NCBI GenBank assembly: GCA_046350095.1
Contig: JAXMBA010000002.1
Span: 620,001 to 684,000, forward strand
DNA from: Urbifossiella sp046350095
Lineage (GTDB): Bacteria > Planctomycetota > Planctomycetia > Gemmatales > Gemmataceae
Direction of reading: 5' to 3'
Length of the DNA stretch: 64,000 nucleotides
The first letter of the stretch is position 1; every line of letters begins with the position of its first letter. A program made the translations under genes and the position numbers. The notes under the pieces were generated by a model, which saw only the letters and a program-made list of their open reading frames with translations, did not search any database and was not told the DNA's origin. This document shows positions 41,499-49,977 of this stretch, piece after piece.

Positions 41499-42971
41499 AT
41501 GCGAACGACTCACGACCGGCTCGCGGCGTGCGCGGCGTTCCTGCTCCTGGCGTGGCCGGCCGCGGCGGCGCAGGACGCCCCGCCCCGGGCGGGCGACCCG
41601 GGCTACGACACCCGCACCATCCGCGGGTGGACGGTGCACGTCAGCCGAGCACTGCTGGCGGCGAACGCCCGACCGACTGTCCGGGCTTTGGAGTTGCTCG
41701 ACGGGCAACTCCAGGACATCACGAAGGCCGTTCCGAAGGCGGCCGTGGCGAAGCTCCAACAGGTGCCGCTCTACTTCAACCCGGAGTACACCGGGGTGCG
41801 GCCGGTCGCGGAGTACCACCCCGGGGCGGACTGGCTCCGCCGGAACGGCCGCGACCCGGCCATGGCCCGGGGCGTCGAGTTCACCAACGTCCGGGTCTAC
41901 CGGGAGGAGGCGAACCGGATGCCGTGGTTCGTGCTGCACGAACTGGCCCACGGCTACCACGACCGCGAGCTGCCGAAGGGGTTTTCCAACCCGGAAGTCG
42001 CCGCCGCTTACGCGCGGGCGAAGGAGTCGGGCAAGTACGACAAGGTGGAACGGCACTTCGGCAACGGTCGGCCGAACGCGTTCGAGAAGGCCTACGCGCT
42101 GACCACCCCGATGGAGTACTTCGCGGAGGCGACCGAGGCGTATTTCGGCCGGAACGACTTCTTCCCGTTCACCCGCGACGAACTGAGGAGGCACGACCCG
42201 GACGTGTTCGAGTTGCTCGGCAAGCTCTGGCAGGTCACCGCAGATCCGCCCCCACCGGCCGCCGGCGGCCGCGAGTTCGCGCCGGACCAGAGCAAGCTCC
42301 CCGCCCCGGCCCCGAAGGGGGCGACCGTCCTGCTCGACGGGAACGGCAGGCACGCGTTCCTGAGCATGGCGGGCGGGAAGATCGACTGGCCGGTCGAGGA
42401 CGGCGTGATCACGTCGACGTCCAACAAGAAGAACCAGAACCACATCGTCTCCACGTTTCACTTCCGGGACGCCGACATCCACGTCGAGTTCCTGCTGCCG
42501 GAGAAGGGGCCGGGGAACAGCGGCGTGTACATCCACGGGAACTACGAGGTCCAGATCCTCAACTCGTTCGGCAAGGAGAAGGTGACCCAGGAGGACGCCG
42601 GTTCCCTGTACGGGTTCTCGGCGCCGCTGGAAAACGCGTGCCGCAAGCCGGGCGAGTGGCAGGTATTCGACATCCGGTACCGCGCCCCGCGACGGGACGA
42701 CGCCGGCAAGATTACCGAGAAGGGGACCGTGACAGTCTGGTTCAACGGGAAGAAGGTGCAGGACAACAGCGAGTTCGGCGAGCCCAAATCGACCTTCCAC
42801 CCGTTCCGGTTCGGCAACACCCCGTACCTGGACAGGATCCGGGACCAGCAGAAGAAGACGTCGACCGGCCCGGTGTTTCTGCAGGACCACGGCAACCCGG
42901 TAAAGTTCCGCAACGTCTGGGTGCTCCCGGCGGACGACCGCGCCTTCGTGTACGAACCGGGCGAAAGATGA
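41499..42971 (+). CDS. metallopeptidase-like domain fused to DUF1080 (3-keto-disaccharide hydrolase)
   Basis: 490 residues, exported (signal 1-~26). The N-terminal half (~30-250) carries a zinc-peptidase motif, HELAHGYHD (HExxH), with the acidic segment TPMEYFAEATEAYFG downstream as a possible third ligand. The C-terminal half (~280-490) is a DUF1080 jelly-roll: LLDGNGRHAFLSMAGGKIDWPVEDGVIT, then FRDADIHVEFLLPEKGPGNSGVYIHG, and GPVFLQDHGNPVKFRNVWVLP. DUF1080 (PF06439) has been renamed 3-keto-disaccharide hydrolase. Each half is common in planctomycetes; the pairing is unusual. It is the last gene in this run. The 172-nt gap before it shows no gene. Confidence 0.85.
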   Translation: MRTTHDRLAACAAFLLLAWPAAAAQDAPPRAGDPGYDTRTIRGWTVHVSRALLAANARPTVRALELLDGQLQDITKAVPKAAVAKLQQVPLYFNPEYTGVRPVAEYHPGADWLRRNGRDPAMARGVEFTNVRVYREEANRMPWFVLHELAHGYHDRELPKGFSNPEVAAAYARAKESGKYDKVERHFGNGRPNAFEKAYALTTPMEYFAEATEAYFGRNDFFPFTRDELRRHDPDVFELLGKLWQVTADPPPPAAGGREFAPDQSKLPAPAPKGATVLLDGNGRHAFLSMAGGKIDWPVEDGVITSTSNKKNQNHIVSTFHFRDADIHVEFLLPEKGPGNSGVYIHGNYEVQILNSFGKEKVTQEDAGSLYGFSAPLENACRKPGEWQVFDIRYRAPRRDDAGKITEKGTVTVWFNGKKVQDNSEFGEPKSTFHPFRFGNTPYLDRIRDQQKKTSTGPVFLQDHGNPVKFRNVWVLPADDRAFVYEPGER

Positions 42972-43022
42972 GCCCGCCGTCGCCGGCAAGACGCCCGACG
43001 AGTGCGCCGCGAAGCCCGGCCC

Positions 43023-45236
43023 TCACCGCGGGCCCGCGGGCAGATGGTCGATCAGGTATCGCGTCATCAGCATCCGGAGGTGGACCGCGGTGCCGTTCCC
43101 CTCGCGCAGGCCGTGGTCGCGGTTGGGATAGGCCATGTAGTCGAATCGCTTGCCGAGTTCGATGAGTCGATCCACTAGGCTCTCGGTGATTTGCAGGTGG
43201 GTGTTGGTTTCCCCGGTCCCGTGCACGATCAACAGATCCCCACGCAGGCCGTCCGCGAAGTTGATGGCCGCAGCCCTGCGGTACCCGTCCGTGTTCACGT
43301 CGGGGGTCCGCATGAAGATCTCCTGAAACCAGGCGTTGTACAATTCCGGGCGCGGCTTCGGCGCCACCGCGATGCCGACGTGGTAGACGTCCGGCCTGCG
43401 GAACATCGCGTTCAAGGTGTTGGAGCCGCCGCCGCTCCAGCCCCAGATGCCCACCCGCGACAGGTCGACGTACGGCCGCGTGCGGCCCAACTCCTTCACG
43501 CCCGCCGCCTGCTCCTCGGTCGAGAGCGGGCCGAGGCTGCCAAAAACAGCCCGCCGCCAGGCGGCCCCCTTCGGCGCCGGCGTGCCGCGGCCGTCCATCG
43601 ACACGACGAGGTAGCCGAGGTCCGCGATCGTACGGTGGAACATCGTGTGGTTTTGGCCGCCGGCCCAGTCGTCGAGGACCGTCTGGCCGTGCGGCTCGCC
43701 GTACACGAAGACGAACACCGGGTACTTCTTCTTCTCGTCGAAGTCCCGGGGCTTGATCATCCACGCGTCCATCACCACGCCGTTCCCGATGTCCAGTTTC
43801 AAGAACTCGGTCGGGCGGGTAATCAGTGGGGCCGCCCGCCGTCGGACCCCGTCGTTCGCTTCCAGGACCCGTTCCGAGTGGTGGTCGGAGAGTCGGACGA
43901 GGTCGACGACCGGGGGCCTGTCGAACGTGGAATAGGTGTGGAACGCCCACTTCCGATCCGGCGAGAAGTCGTAGCTGTGGGTTCCGGGCTGGTCCGCGGG
44001 TGCCACCCGCTCGGGACCGCCCGTCCCGTCGAGCCGGATGCGATAGAGGTAGCGCTGGGTCGCGTTCGCCGGCGAGGCGAGGTAGTAGAACCATCCGCCC
44101 TGCTCGTCGACCGGCCCGCGGGCGATGACGTCGGACTTGTCCTTCGTCAGAAGCGTCCGTTGCTTGCCGTCTCGCGAAACCACGTAGGCCTGCCGCCAAC
44201 CCGCTCGCTCGCTGAGCAGGACGAACTCCTTGCCGTCGCGAATCCACTCGAGCCCCGCGTTGGCGGAATAGCTCGCGTCGACCCACGCGGTGTCGGCTTC
44301 CTCGTACGCCGTCGCGACCTCTCCGGACTCGACGTCGGCGAGCAGGAACTTGCGGTTGTCGCGGGAGCGGCTAAGTAGCTCGATCAGGAGTTCCGTCGAG
44401 TTCCCGGCCCAGGTTACGTCGTTGATGTAACACGTGCCCGGCTCGGCCGGGAGCTTCACCCACCGCGTGGCCCCGCCCTCGCGGTCGACGACGCCCACGC
44501 GCAGGGTCGGGATCGGGGTGCCGACGCGAGCGAAGGGGACGTGTGCCACTTCGGGATACGTCGGGTCCGTGGGCCGGAGCACCGGTCGGGTGCGAACCTT
44601 CGTGGAGTCCGACTGGACGTACGCGACCCGACGGCCGTCGGGGCTCCAACTCGGGGCGTAATTGTCCAGTTGGCCCCGGTCATCGCTTGTGGTCAAAGGT
44701 GTGACGCGGCCCGTCGCGGCGTCGACCACGGCGAGATTCCGGCCACGCCGTACGACGACGCGATCGGCCCGGGGAGAAAACGAGTCCGCGGACAGGCCGA
44801 GTGGCACCTCGTCTGGTAGCTTGTGGAGCTCGGCCGATTTCGAGTCGAACAGCCAGATCCCGGCCCGCGTTTCCAGACAGAACTTGTGGTTGACGGGCGT
44901 CTGGAAGCACCGCTGAACGAACAGCCGCTGCTTCGAGCCGGGCACGACGAGTTGATCCGCACCGATGAATACGGATCGCTTCCCGTTCGTCGCGTCGTAC
45001 TTGACGACTTCAGGTTCGGCGCCCGGTTTGGATGGCTCCAGCATCCAGTAGCCGGAACTGTCCGCGAGCCATTTGCCCGGAAAGTTGGTCGGTGCGAAGT
45101 CCCGTTTCTCGTAGATGGCTTTCAGCCGCGCCTCGGCATCGGCCAACACCTTGCCGCGGCCGGTTCGGTCGTCGGCCGCGGGGGCCGTGCCGGCGACCGC
45201 AAGCCAGAAGGCCATCACCGTGAAGAACCGCCTCAT
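43023..45236 (-). CDS. S9 dipeptidyl-peptidase-like protein with Glu at the Asp position
   Basis: 737 residues, exported (signal 1-21). Residues ~70-460 are a DPP4-type propeller (SWSPDGRRVAYVQSD ~196-210); residues ~480-737 are the hydrolase. Ser601 is the nucleophile in GWSGGGSNT and His708 the base in NRDHGL. At the usual Asp position the sequence is HGTGETNTH, so Glu676 stands where human DPP4 has Asp708. That may lower or change activity, or the Glu may take over. AGGAAGGA before the ATG at 45236 supports the start. The frame continues upstream, but those residues are not protein-like. It is convergent with the DUF1080 fusion. Confidence 0.85.
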   Translation of the reverse strand: MRRFFTVMAFWLAVAGTAPAADDRTGRGKVLADAEARLKAIYEKRDFAPTNFPGKWLADSSGYWMLEPSKPGAEPEVVKYDATNGKRSVFIGADQLVVPGSKQRLFVQRCFQTPVNHKFCLETRAGIWLFDSKSAELHKLPDEVPLGLSADSFSPRADRVVVRRGRNLAVVDAATGRVTPLTTSDDRGQLDNYAPSWSPDGRRVAYVQSDSTKVRTRPVLRPTDPTYPEVAHVPFARVGTPIPTLRVGVVDREGGATRWVKLPAEPGTCYINDVTWAGNSTELLIELLSRSRDNRKFLLADVESGEVATAYEEADTAWVDASYSANAGLEWIRDGKEFVLLSERAGWRQAYVVSRDGKQRTLLTKDKSDVIARGPVDEQGGWFYYLASPANATQRYLYRIRLDGTGGPERVAPADQPGTHSYDFSPDRKWAFHTYSTFDRPPVVDLVRLSDHHSERVLEANDGVRRRAAPLITRPTEFLKLDIGNGVVMDAWMIKPRDFDEKKKYPVFVFVYGEPHGQTVLDDWAGGQNHTMFHRTIADLGYLVVSMDGRGTPAPKGAAWRRAVFGSLGPLSTEEQAAGVKELGRTRPYVDLSRVGIWGWSGGGSNTLNAMFRRPDVYHVGIAVAPKPRPELYNAWFQEIFMRTPDVNTDGYRRAAAINFADGLRGDLLIVHGTGETNTHLQITESLVDRLIELGKRFDYMAYPNRDHGLREGNGTAVHLRMLMTRYLIDHLPAGPR

Positions 45237-45510
45237 TGTCCGTCCTTCCTCTCGACCGCCGCGCCCACCCCACCAAGCCCCACCAAGCCCGAAACGAATG
45301 CCCCGCGGGCCACATGGTCGATGACGATGCCAACCACGCCCCTCGTCGAACCGTAGCGAGAGTTGTTCCCGCCCAGAGGATGTACGGAGTTCGCTACCGC
45401 CCGGCAGGTTGTGCAGCGGCCGAGGGAGTAGCAGCACGAACGAACAGAAGGTTCGACCTGCCTGCGGCCCGCCATGCGCGGACCTTCCCGGGGCGGTGCT
45501 GCGACACGAC

Positions 45511-45535
45511 GGAGTTTTCCCTCGGGGAAAACTCC
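45511..45535. repeat. 10-bp hairpin
   Basis: GGAGTTTTCC (45511-45520) and its exact complement (45526-45535) surround a 5-nt loop in the non-coding stretch upstream of the S9 gene. Function unknown. Confidence 0.5.
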
Positions 45536-45753
45536 CAGATTACCTGTGGAAGGCGTCGATTCACGGGACGGGTACACTTGGCCAGCAGGTTCGCCCTGTA
45601 CTGGGGATTGGCTTTGAGGAGCTCTTGGCTGTCGTCCGGCGTGGCCGGGACGAATGCCACCGACTTTGGCGGCGCCACCGCGGCGGGGTCGGGGTGACCG
45701 CCCGGTCGGCTGCCTCTCGACTGGCGAACACGCCGACGGTCGTCTCGCGCACG

Positions 45754-45880
45754 GTTGCCCAAGCCCCTGTCGTCGGCCAGGGCGTACACGACGTTGGGCT
45801 CGGTGTCGGCCTTTGGCGGGGCCGGCGCGGTTCCCGCGACGGCTGGGAACGCGGGCACGCCGAACACGAGCGCGGTAGGC
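45754..45880 (-). pseudogene. sulfatase N-terminal remnant
   Basis: On the minus strand, a signal-like stretch (ALVFGVPAFPAVAGTAPAPP) is followed by ADTEPNVVYALADDRGLGN. This matches the first strand of arylsulfatases (PN(I/V)VYI(L)ADDxGYGD, where Asp-Asp bind Ca2+). The sulfatase signal ends there: the expected Cys-x-Pro-x-Arg active-site motif is not found. The rest of 45237-45960 holds no other gene I can support. Confidence 0.6.
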
Positions 45881-45960
45881 CGCCTGGGACCGACCTCCAC
45901 ACCCGGAAGAACCACCCGACGGGGGCGAGTTGTCGCTCTCGTGTCGCCCCGGCGGCCCGG

Positions 45961-47607
45961 TCACGGCAGCTTCGGCGGGCCGCGGCGGCCGTTCCGCGGG
46001 TCGGGCGTCCCGGCGAAGCCCCCGATGAGGTACGGGTACTTCCCGGGAGTCACGTGGTAGTGCCAGCCGCGGTCGTCGTCGTACCGCATGTTGAAGACGT
46101 CGAGCGGCTTGTCCGTGTCGTCCTTCGCCATCAGCCCCTTGGCCACGTACGGGCCGTACAGCGGGAAGCCGTCGAGCGCGAACCCGATGAGCGGCGAGTG
46201 GCCCTCGCCGTCGTCCACGAACGGCGACTTCACGCACACCGGGTACTTGTGGTAGTGGTACTGGTTGTTCGGGGCCGGGTGCCCGCAGCACCGGTCCAGG
46301 ATGTTCACGGCCTCGCTCCCCTCCATGTCGAACGGGTTGAAGAACGCCACCCCGTTGACCGCGAACCCCACCGCCCCCATCGGCAGCGCCCGGTTCGAGT
46401 TGGTCTTGTCCATCGCCACGGCCTTCGGGTTCCGCACCGGCTCCAGCGGCAGGTAGTAGGTGCGGTCGCACTCCTGGATCGCGTTCGGGCCGGCCCCGGG
46501 GCCCGGGAAGATCGCCGTCGGGTGGTTCGGGATGTTGCGGGCGTGGACCACCAACTCCTTGCCGTCCTTGAACTCCAGCACCACGTTGTCCGGCAGGAAC
46601 CGGTCCTTCTCGACGCGGTTCCCCTTCAGGTCGAGGTGCCCCTCGCGGAGCCACGCGGTCATGTTCTCCGCGAACGGGTTCGACAGCCGGCCGTCCATGT
46701 AGTAGAGCCGACCGGCGTTCTTCGCGGTGACCACGAGCGTCGCGGGTCGCACCGTCATCCCGGGTTCGGGGTCGAAGTACCACCGGCCGCCGAGCGGGAT
46801 CAGGGTCTTGAGGCTCGGGGCCGGCCCCTTCTCCGTCCTCACGACCTTCGGCGCGTCGTCGGGGGCCGGGACCGGGACGAGCGCGAACTCGGTCACGAAG
46901 AATTCGGACCCCGTCTCGGACTTCGCGGCGCCGTTCTTGAACCCGACGCCGACGTCGAGGGTGTCGATCTCCGCGAACGGGAGCCGGAACTCGAGCGCGT
47001 ACGTCTTCCAGACCGCGCCGCCGTTCTTGAAGAACTTGCCGTTCGCCGTGAGTTGCTTGCGGTCGCGCTCGACGAGCGGGTAGACGTTGTGCGTCACGCC
47101 GTCGAGCGGGTTCGCCCCCTTGTTGCCGAAGTACTCGACCCGCATGTACAGCGCGTCGCTATCGACCTCGAAGCCCGGCTCGGCTAGCCCGCGGAACGTG
47201 AAGCGGAACCACTTGCCGACACCGCCGGGGAACCCGGTCACCCGCTGCGTGACCGACCCGGACCGCCGGCCGTCCTTGTTGACATCCTTGCCCGAGAAAA
47301 GGGCGATGCCGGATTCGGCGTCTTCGCCCGCCGAGCCGGTCCAAACCCACTTCGCGTCGCCCGCCAGTGTGTAGTGAGCCGGGACGTTCACGTCGGCGCT
47401 CTTCTGGAAGAACCGGGAGTTCTTGACCAGCCCGACCGGCGGCTCCGTCAGATCGACCTTGAGCGCGTCCGGCCGGTCCTTGACCTCCCGCGGGCCTTTG
47501 AGTTTGCCCTTCGGGCCCTTGCCGCCGCCGGGCGGCGGCTGTGAGGCGGCCAGGCCGGCCACGACCGCCGAGATCAGGGTCGCGGCGATCATGCCCCGGA
47601 TGTGCAT
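45961..47607 (-). CDS. YHYH-domain exported protein
   Basis: 548 residues, exported (signal 1-~22) with a Gly/Lys/Pro-rich stretch behind it (GGGKGPKGKLKGPREVK). Residues ~40-230 look like a carbohydrate-binding-type jelly roll. The C-terminal YHYH domain (PF14240; ~330-540) is clear: AVNGVAFFNPFDMEGS, NNQYHYHKYPVCVKSP, IGFALDGFPLYGPY, then DRGWHYHVTPGKYPYLIGGFAG. YHYH proteins are exported and of unknown function; the conserved His residues could bind metal. GGAGGG 6-7 nt before the ATG at 47607 supports the start. Confidence 0.82.
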   Translation of the reverse strand: MHIRGMIAATLISAVVAGLAASQPPPGGGKGPKGKLKGPREVKDRPDALKVDLTEPPVGLVKNSRFFQKSADVNVPAHYTLAGDAKWVWTGSAGEDAESGIALFSGKDVNKDGRRSGSVTQRVTGFPGGVGKWFRFTFRGLAEPGFEVDSDALYMRVEYFGNKGANPLDGVTHNVYPLVERDRKQLTANGKFFKNGGAVWKTYALEFRLPFAEIDTLDVGVGFKNGAAKSETGSEFFVTEFALVPVPAPDDAPKVVRTEKGPAPSLKTLIPLGGRWYFDPEPGMTVRPATLVVTAKNAGRLYYMDGRLSNPFAENMTAWLREGHLDLKGNRVEKDRFLPDNVVLEFKDGKELVVHARNIPNHPTAIFPGPGAGPNAIQECDRTYYLPLEPVRNPKAVAMDKTNSNRALPMGAVGFAVNGVAFFNPFDMEGSEAVNILDRCCGHPAPNNQYHYHKYPVCVKSPFVDDGEGHSPLIGFALDGFPLYGPYVAKGLMAKDDTDKPLDVFNMRYDDDRGWHYHVTPGKYPYLIGGFAGTPDPRNGRRGPPKLP

Positions 47608-48096
47608 CGGCTGCCCTCCACCAGGAAACGGCTGACGGGAATGACACATAAACGGCAGGGACTGTCTCGCGGCGACAGTTCCGCGGCCAACGTGACCGGG
47701 AGTGGGTTCTCCGGCTCGTCCCGCCGCATCACGCCGGCGACGTGCCGGTTCGGGGTCCGATAGCGTCGCGGTGAACTCGCACCCCTCGCGCGTGGTGCGC
47801 CCCTACTGGCTCTCGAAGAAGTTAGCGGGCTTGGTGGAGATCCGCCCGCGCAGGCCCGTCGCGACGAGGTTGAGGTCGTCGAGCGCACGACGCGAACGCC
47901 TCCTTCTGCACCGCATGGGAAGCGCGGCCGCGGCGCGAGGATCGGGCCGAGGGCGACTTCGAATGCGTCGGCCTGACGCACGAGCCCTGGATCGGTCAGG
48001 CGCGACCCGTCCACCGTCCTCCTGCCGTCGTCGCTGGTCAGCCGGTCGCTCGTGGGATCCGGGAGGCGGTGGAGCGACCTGCCCGGCTGGTCGGTC
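47608..48096. other. gap without a supported gene
   Basis: I see no convincing coding frame, hairpin or repeat. Some minus-strand pieces (near 47810-47890) read like protein but have no recognisable domain or start. It may be decayed sequence, because decayed elements lie on both sides. Confidence 0.45.
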
Positions 48097-48188
48097 ATCC
48101 CACGCCCGGCCCGCACGGTCGAGTGTGTCGGTGTCGAGCGCCCGCATGACCTGGTCGGTGCCGCGTGCGGCGGAGTAGGGCTCGGTGG

Positions 48189-48194
48189 TATACT
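48189..48194 (+). promoter_or_regulatory. candidate -10 element of the copy A hydrolase
   Basis: TATACT, 35 nt before the ATG at 48230. The equivalent place in copy B reads TACACT, a weaker -10. No good -35 hexamer is seen at 17 bp (TGCGGC). Confidence 0.3.
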
Positions 48195-48229
48195 CGCCCC
48201 ACCGCCGCGACCGAGCTCCGGAGCCGCCG

Positions 48230-49459
48230 ATGGACCGCCGCCGCTTCCTCTCCGCGCTACCCGTCCTGCCCACGGCCACGGCCGCCCGGCCGGATGCGGC
48301 CCCGCCCGCCGACCCGCCCCGCGCCCTGCCGCCGACCGGGGCCGACCTCGGCACCCTCGCCGCCGAGATCGAACGGGTCGCCGCCGCGACCCGGTACAGC
48401 CTGCGATTCCCGCACCCGAGGTACCCCGCGTTCGCCGACTACCGCGCCGCCGCCCGGGCCGCGGTCCTCGACGCGCTCGGCTACTTCCCGGACAAGGTCG
48501 ACCCCCGGCCGGAGGTCACCGACCGCGTGGACCGCGGGGACCACGTCCGCGAGCGGGTGCTGTTCCGCACGACGCCCGCGTCGCGCGTGCCGGCGTACGT
48601 CCTCGTCCCGAAGGGGCTCACGAGGCCGGCCCCGGCGGTCGTCGACCTCCACTCCCACGGCGGGATGTTCCTCTTCGGCAAGGAGAAGGTCGTCGACCTC
48701 GGGGCCAACCACCCGGCGATGACGGAGTACCACCGCGCCAACTACGACGGGCGGCCGACCGCGACCGAGCTGGTCCGCCGGGGGTACGTGGTCGTGACCA
48801 TCGACGCGCTGATGTTCGGCGAGCGGCGGGTGGTGGCGGACGCGGACGCGGCCGCCGGGTGGGACCGCTCCCGGTACACTCCCGACGACGTGCGGCGGCT
48901 GAACGCGGTGTGCCGCGGGAAGGAATCGACGGTGGTGAAGGGGCTGACCCTCGCCGGCGCGACGTGGCCGGGGGTGGTCGCGTGGGACGACATGCGGACG
49001 GTCGATTACCTCGCCACCCGGCCGGACGTGGACCCGAAGCGGATCGGGTGCCTCGGCATCTCGATGGGCGGCTACCGGGCAGCGTACCTGACCGCCCTCG
49101 ACGACCGCGTCGCGGCCGGGTGCGGGGTTGGCTTCATGTCGGCCGTCCCGCCGATGCGGAAGGCGCACCTCGACACGCACTCGTTCGTCCACTTCCTCCC
49201 GTGTCTGCACCGGGTGATGGACTTCCCCGACCTGGCCGCGCTCGCGGCCCCGCGGGCGCTACTCGTCCAGCAGTGCCGGCAGGACCGCCTCTTCCCGCCC
49301 GAGGGGATGACGGCCGCGGTGGACCGGATCGCCGCCGTGTACCACGCGGCCGGGTGTGCGCGGCAGTTCGAGGGCCGGTTCTACGACGTGCCGCACCGCT
49401 TCACCCGGGCGATGCAGGACGACGCCTTCGCCTGGCTCGACCGACACCTCAAGGCGTAG
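48230..49459 (+). CDS. alpha/beta hydrolase (acetyl-xylan esterase/dienelactone hydrolase-like)
   Basis: 409 residues with a Tat-like or weak signal (MDRRRFLSALPVLPTATA). Core motifs: HSHGGMFLFGKE (141-152, oxyanion side), the nucleophile Ser278 in CLGISMGGYRAA, Asp352 after CRQDRLFPPEGM and His389 in VPHRF. The order and lengths fit the Abhydrolase_7/acetyl-xylan esterase-like group common in planctomycetes, acting on unknown esters. The start ATG at 48230 follows GAGCC, with a weak ribosome site. A truncated paralog lies at 61943, 80% or more alike by eye in the shared parts. The downstream gene in this copy is a broken esterase. Confidence 0.85.
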   Translation: MDRRRFLSALPVLPTATAARPDAAPPADPPRALPPTGADLGTLAAEIERVAAATRYSLRFPHPRYPAFADYRAAARAAVLDALGYFPDKVDPRPEVTDRVDRGDHVRERVLFRTTPASRVPAYVLVPKGLTRPAPAVVDLHSHGGMFLFGKEKVVDLGANHPAMTEYHRANYDGRPTATELVRRGYVVVTIDALMFGERRVVADADAAAGWDRSRYTPDDVRRLNAVCRGKESTVVKGLTLAGATWPGVVAWDDMRTVDYLATRPDVDPKRIGCLGISMGGYRAAYLTALDDRVAAGCGVGFMSAVPPMRKAHLDTHSFVHFLPCLHRVMDFPDLAALAAPRALLVQQCRQDRLFPPEGMTAAVDRIAAVYHAAGCARQFEGRFYDVPHRFTRAMQDDAFAWLDRHLKA

Positions 49460-49464
49460 ACCCC

Positions 49465-49701
49465 TCACCGGCCGCGGTCCGCGGCTGCCTCCAGCAGCCG
49501 GTCGATCACGGCGGCCAGCGCCGCCTCGATGTGGGCGTAGGTGGTCGCGTGGCCGCCGTCGGGGCGGTGGACGAGCGTGATCGGCCGGCCAAGCGATTTC
49601 AACTTCTCGGCGCGCCGGATGCAACGGGCGGGCGGGACGACAGCGTCTTCCCGCCGGTGGTCATGGCGACGGGCATGGTCAGCCTGTCGGCGTGCAGCTC
49701 G
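49465..49701 (-). pseudogene. 3' remnant of esterase (paralog of 62548-63378)
   Basis: The minus strand matches the last ~80 codons of the intact gene at 62548-63378: ELHADRLTMPVAMTTGGK, then after a frameshift PPARCIRRAEKLKSLGRPITLVHRPDGGHATTYA and the AADRGR end. A 1-nt deletion separates the two parts (GGKDTVVPP became GGKTLSS in one frame). The N-terminal two thirds with the catalytic Ser are missing, so it cannot be functional. Confidence 0.8.
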
Positions 49702-49841
49702 ACCGGGCCGGTGCCGAGCTGGCAATCCGGGCACGGGCAGTGGTGGACGGGGCGTTCCAAACCGAGAGCTCCTGAGCGTCTCGGGTATGGCACGCCAACC
49801 GTGTAGAGCGCGGGGTAGGCCGTGGACGGCTCCTTACCCTC

Positions 49842-49970
49842 GACCAGTCGGTCGTTCCGGGCGCTCTCCCACGCCGCGATCCGACGCCGCGGTTCCCCGA
49901 TGGTCGGAGTCAGTCGGTTCAGGCACAAGCGGGTGAGGCTCGCGAACTCGCACTCGGCCACGCGACCCGG
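49842..49970 (-). pseudogene. IS630-like transposase remnant (C-terminal end)
   Basis: Minus strand, AECEFASLTRLCLNRLTPTIG, then EPRRRIAAWESARNDRL, matches the end of IS630/Tc1-type transposases (pattern: AEIE.S.L.RQCL.RR......L...V.AWE..RN). Only this end is present; nothing upstream of it matches the DDE core. It lies directly before the cyclase gene's stop codon. Confidence 0.6.
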
Positions 49971-49977
49971 GGTGGCG

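Larger units (their letters stand above)
48097..49701. repeat. duplicated hydrolase block, copy A
   Basis: Homologous to 61810-62784, with a ~630-nt deletion in the other copy. It contains a complete alpha/beta hydrolase gene and the 3' end of a convergent esterase gene. Homology ends at about 49701 on this side, inside the esterase gene, while copy B continues with the full esterase. Confidence 0.8.

Noticed and set aside
47803..48354. 183-codon minus-strand frame in the gap before the hydrolase gene
   Set aside because: Arg-rich, no domain, overlaps the start of the hydrolase gene; only a short part reads like protein.
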